From JASLDZ01 sp964235945 (GTDB lineage: Bacteria; Pseudomonadota; Alphaproteobacteria; Caulobacterales; Caulobacteraceae): a stretch of 10,112 bases of DNA. Under the pieces are notes generated by a model. The model was not told where the DNA came from. It made no database searches and saw only the letters and a list, made by a program, of their open reading frames with translations. The position numbers were made by a program, and so were the translations under genes. Shown here piece by piece: positions 5,489 to 10,112 of the stretch. Position 1 is the first letter of the stretch, and every line of letters begins with the position of its first letter. The stretch is taken from assembly GCA_964235945.1 (NCBI GenBank), contig CAXSDV010000072.1, positions 1 to 10,112 of the forward strand, in the 5' to 3' direction.

Positions 5489-6127
5489 GTGATCCGCCTC
5501 GGCCTCACCGGCTCCATCGGCATGGGCAAGTCCACCACCGCGGGCCTGTTCGCCGAGCGGGGCGCGCCCGTCTACGACGCGGACGCGGCGGTGCACGCGC
5601 TCTACGGCTTCGGGGGCGCGGCGGTGGACGCGGTGGAGGCGGCCTTCCCGGGCGTGGTGGCGCACGGCGTGGTGGACCGCGCGCGCCTGGGCGCCCGGGT
5701 GCTGGACGACCCCGAAGCGCTGCAGCGGCTGGAGGCGGTGGTCCACCCGCTGGTCGGAGCCCATCGCGCGCACTTCTTCGAGGCGGTGGCGGACGCGGCG
5801 GTGGTGGTGCTGGACGTCCCGCTCCTGTTCGAGACCGGGGGCGAGGCGTGGATGGACGCGGTCGCGGTGGTCTCCTGCCCGCCTGAACTCCAGCGCGCCC
5901 GGGTGCTGGCCCGCCCGGGCATGACGCCCGAGAAGCTGGAAGCGGTGCTCGCCCGCCAGACGCCCGACGCGGACAAGCGCGCCCGCGCCGATTTCGTGAT
6001 CGACACCTCCCAGGGGCTGGACGCCGCCCGCGCCCAGGTCGCCGCCGTGCTGGCCGCCGTGACCGCCCTCGGCTTCCGGCCCCGCGCGCCCCGCGATCCT
6101 TGCGCCCCGTCGCCGGGCGCCCCTTGA
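5489..6127 (+). CDS. coaE: Dephospho-CoA kinase CoaE
   Basis: A 212-residue P-loop kinase catalysing the last step of coenzyme A synthesis, ATP-dependent 3'-phosphorylation of dephospho-CoA. The N terminus GLTGSIGMGKST (5-16) holds the Walker A motif. YDADAAVH (29-36), VVHPLV (84-89), VLDVPLLFETG (107-117), the lid-like RPGMTPEKLEAVLARQ (142-157) and ADFVIDTSQGLD (167-178) follow in family order. The GTG start at 5489 sits directly before the P-loop region, seven bases after the aroE stop. The last 15 or so residues are Pro/Arg-rich and look unconserved. It belongs to the maf-aroE-coaE-dnaQ run conserved next to origins in alphaproteobacteria. Confidence 0.96.
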   Translation: MIRLGLTGSIGMGKSTTAGLFAERGAPVYDADAAVHALYGFGGAAVDAVEAAFPGVVAHGVVDRARLGARVLDDPEALQRLEAVVHPLVGAHRAHFFEAVADAAVVVLDVPLLFETGGEAWMDAVAVVSCPPELQRARVLARPGMTPEKLEAVLARQTPDADKRARADFVIDTSQGLDAARAQVAAVLAAVTALGFRPRAPRDPCAPSPGAP

Positions 6128-6158
6128 ACGCGGCGGCGAAGCGCCTCACTCAAGCGCC

Positions 6159-6868
6159 ATGGCCCGCGAGATCGTCCTGGACACCGAGACCACCGGCCTC
6201 GACCCCAAGAGCGGCCACCGCATCATCGAGCTCGCCTGCATCGAGGTGGACGACCTGCTGCCCACGGGCGCCCACCTGCACCGCTACGTCCACCCCGACC
6301 GCGACATCGACCCGGAAGCGGAGAAGGTCCACGGCATCAGCCTGGCCTCCCTGCGTGACGCCCCGCGCTTCCACCACCCGGAGGTGATGGACCGCTTCGT
6401 CGAGTTCGTGGGCGACGCGCGGCTGGTGGCGCACAACGCCGCCTTCGACCGCAGCTTCATCAACATGGAGATGCAGCGCGCGGGCCGGCGGCCCTTCCCG
6501 GACAGCCAGTGGACCTGCACCTTCGTGCTCGCCCAGAAGCGCTTCCCGGGCATGTACAACTCACTGGACGCGCTCTGCAAACGCTACAAGATCAGCTTGA
6601 CCGAGCGCGAGAAGCACGGCGCCCTCATCGACACGCGCCTGCTGGCGCTGGTCTACCTCGAGTTGCAGGGCGGCAAGGAGCGGGGGCTGGAGTTCACCCC
6701 GGCGGCGGGCTCGCCGGGAGCGCAGGGCGTGCGCCGGCCGCACGGCCCGCGCCCTCGCGCCCTGGCGCCCCGCTCGACGGGGGAGGAGCGCGCCCGCCAC
6801 GCCGCCTGGCTGCGCGACAGCCTCAAGACCGACGCCCTGTGGACGCAGGCGCTGGGCGAGGCGCTCCA
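6159..6868 (+). CDS. dnaQ: DNA polymerase III epsilon subunit DnaQ (3' end lost in gap)
   Basis: 236 complete codons of the proofreading 3'-5' exonuclease of the replicative polymerase. All catalytic residues of a DEDDh exonuclease are visible: Asp8 and Glu10 in LDTETTG (Exo I), Asp97 in VAHNAAFDRSF (Exo II), and His153/Asp158 in HGALID (Exo III). Residues 1-172 form the exonuclease domain. A Pro/Arg-rich linker (about 180-205) and an alpha-helical tail (EERARHAAWL, then ALWTQALGEAL) follow, resembling the region that in epsilon proteins contacts the polymerase subunit. The frame is still open where the Ns begin, so the stop codon lies in the gap. The tail already looks nearly complete, so probably few residues are missing. 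The ATG at 6159 lies 31 bases after the coaE stop, with no obvious ribosome binding site. Confidence 0.95.
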
Positions 6869-6968
6869 NNNNNNNNNNNNNNNNNNNNNNNNNNNNNNNN
6901 NNNNNNNNNNNNNNNNNNNNNNNNNNNNNNNNNNNNNNNNNNNNNNNNNNNNNNNNNNNNNNNNNNNN
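6869..6968. other. Assembly gap of 100 N
   Basis: Exactly 100 N bases, the conventional placeholder for a gap of unknown length. It hides the end of dnaQ, the end of secB and whatever terminator separates these convergent genes. A strong GC-rich hairpin there might explain the failed assembly, but that is a guess. Confidence 0.97.
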
Positions 6969-7402
6969 GCGAAGTCGATGGGCTCCATCATGAACGGCGG
7001 GAAGCCGCCCTCGCCGGAGGCGTCCGCCAGGATGCGGCGCGCGAAGGGGAACAGGTGGCGCGGGCACTCCACCAGCAGCACGGGCTCCAGGTGCTCCTCA
7101 GGCACGCCGGCGATCTCGAACAGGCCGCCGTAGACCAGCTCGATCTGGAACACCGTCTCCGTTTCGCGGGTGGCGGCCACGTTGAGCTTCAGGTCCACCT
7201 CGAACAGGCCGTCCGGCCGGCCGCGGGCGCTCATCTCGACCCCCAGCTCGATCTGCGGCTGGCCGGGCGCGCGCAGGCTCTCGGGCGCGCGCGGGTTTTC
7301 GAAGGACAGGTCGCGGGTGAACTGGGCCAGCACGCGGATGGCGGGGGGCGCCTCGCCCGGTGCGGGCTGGGGGCCGGCGGGGGCGGCGGGAAGGTCGGTC
7401 AT
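6969..7402 (-). CDS. secB: Protein-export chaperone SecB (C-terminus lost in gap)
   Basis: 144 complete codons of SecB, the tetrameric cytoplasmic chaperone that keeps precursor proteins unfolded and delivers them to SecA. After a non-conserved Pro/Ala-rich leader (about 1-21), the family pattern is clear: RVLAQFTRDLSFENP (23-37), QIELGVEMSAR (50-60), VFQIELVYGGLFEI (84-97), LLVECPRHLFPFARRILAD (109-127) and GGFPPFMMEPIDF (132-144). SecB normally continues with a short tail after EPIDF, so probably some 10-30 residues and the stop lie in the gap. The ATG is at 7402-7400, with no clear Shine-Dalgarno. It is convergent with dnaQ and the only gene here transcribed towards the origin, so against the fork. 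It is divergent from timA. Confidence 0.96.
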
Positions 7403-7465
7403 GGCGCGAAAACCCGGGGAGGCGTGGGTGGGTGGAGGCCGGCGGCGCGCGCCGGGGAGCGGCGG

Positions 7466-7495
7466 CGACTAGCATGGGCGCGGGCGAAGCGACAG
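7466..7495 (-). promoter_or_regulatory. Putative secB promoter
   Basis: On the minus strand, CTGTCG (7495-7490) and GCTAGTCG (7473-7466) are 16 bases apart. They resemble the alphaproteobacterial -35 (TTGACG) and -10 (GCTANAWC) elements only partly. Transcription would start about 55-60 bases before the secB ATG. The -35 candidate lies in the left arm of an inverted repeat shared with the timA promoter. Confidence 0.3.
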
Positions 7496-7518
7496 GGCGG
7501 CGGTTTCGGCCCTGTCGC
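7489..7518. repeat. Perfect 10-bp inverted repeat between secB and timA
   Basis: GCGACAGGGC (7489-7498) and GCCCTGTCGC (7509-7518) are perfect inverted arms around a 10-base loop, almost midway between the divergent secB and timA starts. A CGAAG/CTTCG pair (7484-7488 and 7524-7528) extends the symmetry imperfectly. Each arm supplies a CTGTCG that could serve as a -35 element for one of the two genes. A regulator-binding operator is an alternative reading. Confidence 0.6.
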
Positions 7519-7540
7519 CGCGCGCTTCGTCGACTATATT
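7512..7540 (+). promoter_or_regulatory. Putative timA promoter
   Basis: CTGTCG (7512-7517) and TATATT (7535-7540) are 17 bases apart. ACTATATT (7533-7540) matches the -10 pattern GCTANAWC at six of eight positions and is a local AT-rich island. A start near 7547 would leave a 5' untranslated leader of about 50-60 bases before timA. Confidence 0.4.
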
Positions 7541-7599
7541 GAGTTTCCCAGTGGAGCGCGCGGCCCGTTCCGTGCGTTGCGCCCCCGGTTTCGGAACTG

Positions 7600-8232
7600 G
7601 TGACCGTGTCTTTGCAAGTCCTCGAGCTCATCATCTTCGCCGGCTTGGCCGCCATCGTGCTGTTCATGCTTTACAGCGTGCTGGGGCGACGCGTGGGCCG
7701 GCAGCCCCAGGAGGACCTCGCCTCCGTGCGCGCGCGCCTGGCGCCCGCGGGCGCGCCCGTGCGCGCCGCCGCGCCCGAGCCCGCCCCCGAGCATCCGGGG
7801 CTCGCCGCCCTCAAGGCGCGCGACCAGGCTTTCGACATGCCCAAGTTCCTGGAGGGTGCGCGCGGGGCCTACGAGCAGATCGTGCGCGCCTTCGTGGGCG
7901 GCGACCGGGCGGGGCTGCAGCGCATGACCGCCCCCGCCGTGTTCTCCGCCTTCGAGCCGGCCATCGCCGAGCGCGAGGCCGCGGGCCTCACGGAGACCGT
8001 GGAGTTCGTCCACCCGCCCCGCGCCGACTTCGAGGACGCGGAGGTGTCCGGTCCCCTCGCGCACCTGAAGGTGCGCTTCCTGGCCGAACTGCGCCAACGC
8101 AGCCGCGCCGCCGGCGCGGAGGAGGGCGAGGCCGTGGACCGCCGCACCGCCGAGATCTGGACTTTCGAGCGCGCCCTGGACGGACGCGACGCCAACTGGC
8201 TGCTCGCCCGGGTCGACCCGGCGGAGGCCTGA
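7600..8232 (+). CDS. timA: Tim44/TimA-type membrane-anchored protein
   Basis: A 210-residue protein with one N-terminal transmembrane segment (about 7-28), a basic turn (GRRVGRQ), an Ala/Pro-rich linker (about 45-68) and a C-terminal Tim44-like domain (about 76-208). Family-type stretches include MPKFLEGARGAYEQIVRAF (80-98), a REAAGLTETVEFV segment, and EIWTFERALDGRDANWLLARV near the end. Alphaproteobacterial TimA proteins are inner-membrane proteins related to the mitochondrial import motor subunit Tim44; their bacterial role is not settled. The start is the GTG at 7600. An in-frame GTG at 7606, with GGA 10 bases upstream, would shorten it by two residues. The stop overlaps the mltA start by one base (TGATG). 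Its location beside secB and mltA fits an envelope-related job, but that is inference. Confidence 0.88.
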   Translation: MTVSLQVLELIIFAGLAAIVLFMLYSVLGRRVGRQPQEDLASVRARLAPAGAPVRAAAPEPAPEHPGLAALKARDQAFDMPKFLEGARGAYEQIVRAFVGGDRAGLQRMTAPAVFSAFEPAIAEREAAGLTETVEFVHPPRADFEDAEVSGPLAHLKVRFLAELRQRSRAAGAEEGEAVDRRTAEIWTFERALDGRDANWLLARVDPAEA

Positions 8233-9539
8233 TGGCCCCTCCGCGTCCGGCTGCGGCCGGCCGCGCCCTCCGCCTCCTACCCGCCGCCGTCGGCCTGTTG
8301 TCGGCCGCGTGCGCCGTCGCGCCGCCGCCGCCGGTCACCCCGAGCGGCCACGGCCCCGCCGTCGCCTCCACCCCCACGCCGCGCCGGCCCGCCGCCCGCC
8401 CCGCCCCCGGTGCGGGCGTGTCCGTGGCGGCCGCCCCCGCCTCCACCTTCGCCGCCCTCCTGCCCGGTTGGGCGGAGGAGGACCACGTCGAAGCCCTGCG
8501 CGCCTACCAGGCGGGCTGCGCCGCCTCCCGCAGCGTCGCCGGGCGCGTCGTCTGCGCCCGCGCCCGCGCCCTGTCCCCCCGCACGCCGGACGGGGCGGCG
8601 CGCCAGTTCTTCGAGTTCAACTTCCGGCCGGAGGTGATCGAGGGCGAGGGCGTGCTCACCGCCTATTTCGCCCCGGAGTACCCGGCCCGGCGCACGCCGG
8701 ACGCGCTGTTCGACGCCCCCGTGCGCCCGCGCCCGCGCCCGGGGACCTGGATCGCCGCCACCTCGGCCGCCGCCGCCGAGGAGCCCGCGCCGTCGCCGGA
8801 CGCTCCGCCGCAGGAGGAGGAGGCCGCGCCGTCCGCACCGGCCGACGATCCCCTCGACCTGCTCCTGCGCGACGCCACCGCCGCGCCCGCCCCCCAGCCG
8901 CTGCTCACCGCCGACCGGGCCGCCATCGACCGCGCCCCCGCCCCGGACGCCCTGGCCTGGATGCGGCCGGAGGACCTGTTCTTCCTGCAGATCCAGGGCT
9001 CGGGCGTGCTGGTCTTCCCCGACGGCGACCGGCGCAAGGCCGCCTACGCCGCCGACAACGGCCGGCCTTTCGTGGCGATCTCCCGCCCCATGGTGCGCTC
9101 GGGGCGGCTGGCCCCAGACCGCGCCGGCGGCGAGGCGATCCGCGCCTGGCTGGCCGCCCACGCGGGAGCGCAGGCGCAGGCGGTGATGGACCTCGACCCG
9201 CGCTACGTGTTCTTCTCGCTGCGGGCGGACGACGGCCGCGACCCCGCCGGGGCGGCGGGCGTGCCCCTGCCCCCCGGCCGGTCGCTGGCCGTCGATCCCT
9301 CCCGCCACGGCTATGGCGAGCTCTACTGGGTGGATGCGGCCGCCCCCGTGCTGACCGGGGCGCCCAAGCGCTACCGCCGCCTGGCGATGGCGCTCGACAC
9401 GGGCTCGGCCATCAAGGGCGAGGTGCGCGCCGACCTGTACGTCGGGCGCGGCGCCGCGGCGGGGGTGGAGGCGGGCCGGGTGCGCCACACGTTGCGCCTC
9501 GTGCGGCTGGTGCCCACGCCCATGTTCGGGGGCGGGTGA
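8232..9539 (+). CDS. mltA: Membrane-bound lytic murein transglycosylase A (lipoprotein)
   Basis: A 435-residue lytic transglycosylase that cleaves the MurNAc-GlcNAc bond of peptidoglycan. The N terminus shows a lipoprotein-type signal: basic region, hydrophobic LLPAAVGLL, then SAAC with Cys27 as the likely lipidation site (the -3 Ser is slightly off consensus). A Pro/Ala-rich tether (30-70) leads to the MltA domain: RQFFEFNFRPEVI (124-136), LTAYFAPEYPA (142-152) and FFLQIQGSG (250-258). The C-terminal 3D domain has MALDTGSAIKG (386-396) and RADLYVGRG (399-407), where Asp401 is the probable catalytic acid by analogy to Escherichia coli MltA. An Ala/Pro/Glu-rich insert at about 177-222 interrupts the domain. 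The ATG at 8232 overlaps the timA stop and has GGAGG four bases upstream (8223-8227). The frame is open far upstream, but that is a shadow of timA. Confidence 0.95.
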   Translation: MAPPRPAAAGRALRLLPAAVGLLSAACAVAPPPPVTPSGHGPAVASTPTPRRPAARPAPGAGVSVAAAPASTFAALLPGWAEEDHVEALRAYQAGCAASRSVAGRVVCARARALSPRTPDGAARQFFEFNFRPEVIEGEGVLTAYFAPEYPARRTPDALFDAPVRPRPRPGTWIAATSAAAAEEPAPSPDAPPQEEEAAPSAPADDPLDLLLRDATAAPAPQPLLTADRAAIDRAPAPDALAWMRPEDLFFLQIQGSGVLVFPDGDRRKAAYAADNGRPFVAISRPMVRSGRLAPDRAGGEAIRAWLAAHAGAQAQAVMDLDPRYVFFSLRADDGRDPAGAAGVPLPPGRSLAVDPSRHGYGELYWVDAAAPVLTGAPKRYRRLAMALDTGSAIKGEVRADLYVGRGAAAGVEAGRVRHTLRLVRLVPTPMFGGG

Positions 9540-9543
9540 GGCC

Positions 9544-10112
9544 GTGCGCCGGCGCCTGCGTCCCGAGGAGGCGCGCCTTTGGTCGCTGATCGCGGCCACC
9601 GTGCGTCCGGCGTCCGTCGGTCGACGCGTCGTTTGTGATCCGGCGGCCCCGGCCGAGGCGGCGGCCGCGCCCCTCGCGGCTCCCGCCCCCTCCGCGCCCG
9701 TCGCCGCCCCGCGACGCGCGGACGCCGAGCTCCTGGCGCGGCTGGCGGCGGAGGGGGTGGGCGCGCGCCCGACGCCCTCCGCGTCCCGCGCCGCCGCCGC
9801 CGCGGGTTTGCCCTCCATCGAGCCCAACCGGCGGCGGCGCATCGCCCGAGCGCGCGACCCCATCGGGGGGCGCCTCGACCTGCACGGCCACGACCAGGAC
9901 CGGGCGCGCGCGGTGCTCCACGCCTTCATCGCCCGCGCCCACGCCGACGGCGACCGGGCGGTGCTGGTGATCACCGGCAAGGGCCGCATGGGCGGCGGCG
10001 TGCTGCGCCTGCGCGTGCCCGACTGGCTGAACGAGCCGCCCTCGCGCGCGCGGGTGGCGGGCGTCTCCGCCGCCGAGGCGCGCCACGGGGGGGAGGGGGC
10101 GCTGTACGTGGC
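9544..10112 (+). CDS. Smr-domain protein, cut by window end
   Basis: 189 codons up to the window edge with no stop. The N terminus (RRRLRPEEARLWSLIAATVRP, residues 2-22) is typical of the small alphaproteobacterial Smr proteins that follow mltA. An Ala/Pro-rich linker (34-57) and an IEPNRRRRIARARDPIG segment (92-108) precede the Smr (MutS2 C-terminal-like) domain. That domain shows LDLHGHDQDRA (111-121), VLVITGKGRMGGGVLR (140-155) and the closing HGGEGALYV (181-189). Smr domains are DNA- or RNA-nicking folds; the LDLHG and TGKG motifs are their hallmarks. The actual role of this stand-alone protein is unknown. The start is GTG at 9544, four bases after the mltA stop. Only a few residues should be missing at the C terminus. 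An overlapping GTG at 9536 is in a frame that stops at 9589. Confidence 0.92.
   Translation, partial: MRRRLRPEEARLWSLIAATVRPASVGRRVVCDPAAPAEAAAAPLAAPAPSAPVAAPRRADAELLARLAAEGVGARPTPSASRAAAAAGLPSIEPNRRRRIARARDPIGGRLDLHGHDQDRARAVLHAFIARAHADGDRAVLVITGKGRMGGGVLRLRVPDWLNEPPSRARVAGVSAAEARHGGEGALYV

Noticed and set aside
7539..8231. Long in-frame extension upstream of mltA
   Set aside because: It overlaps timA in another frame and is Arg/Ala low-complexity. The lipoprotein signal starts at the ATG at 8232.
1..10112. CRISPR array, insertion sequence, tRNA/rRNA, phage or defence genes
   Set aside because: No spaced direct repeats, transposase motifs, structured RNA genes or accessory cargo were seen. 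All genes are conserved housekeeping genes in a known order.

Overview
The window reads as chromosomal DNA of a very GC-rich alphaproteobacterium, most likely Caulobacterales or a close relative. It spans the chromosomal replication origin and the conserved genes on both sides of it. The order hemJ-hemH-hemE, a long gene-free stretch, then a DUF299 regulator, maf, aroE, coaE, dnaQ and secB matches what is known around Cori of Caulobacter crescentus, where the origin lies between hemE and the first gene of the genome. The only local AT-rich patch and the only TTAA-type CtrA boxes I see by eye fall in that stretch.

Left arm (58-2646, minus strand): three late haem-synthesis genes are packed tightly and transcribed away from the origin. 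They are hemE (uroporphyrinogen decarboxylase), hemH (ferrochelatase, with C-terminal cysteines suggesting a [2Fe-2S] cluster) and hemJ (oxygen-independent protoporphyrinogen oxidase). Bases 1-57 hold no gene I can identify.

Origin (2647-3144): about 500 bases without a credible gene. It contains an AT-rich patch next to hemE, a perfect CtrA box, a one-mismatch CtrA box 52 bp away and two GANTC (CcrM) sites, one inside the perfect CtrA box. There is also a thrice-repeated CCACAG(G/C)CGG motif with a DnaA-box-like core, and a pair of GGCGC(T/A)GCGCC palindromes flanking the CtrA boxes almost symmetrically. A likely hemE promoter sits at the left edge.

Right arm, first part (3145-6868, plus strand): a PPDK/PEP-synthase regulatory protein (DUF299), a Maf nucleotide pyrophosphatase, shikimate dehydrogenase, dephospho-CoA kinase and the DNA polymerase III epsilon subunit form a tight, partly overlapping run. 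A 100-N assembly gap (6869-6968) cuts off the 3' ends of the convergent dnaQ and secB.

Right arm, second part (6969-10112): secB lies on the minus strand. A symmetric divergent promoter region separates it from a plus-strand run of timA (membrane-anchored Tim44-like protein), mltA (lytic transglycosylase lipoprotein) and an Smr-domain protein cut by the window end. The coding strand here is C-rich, whereas the genes between the origin and the gap are G-rich. This is a housekeeping region. The most interesting part is the fine architecture of the origin, not a new accessory system.
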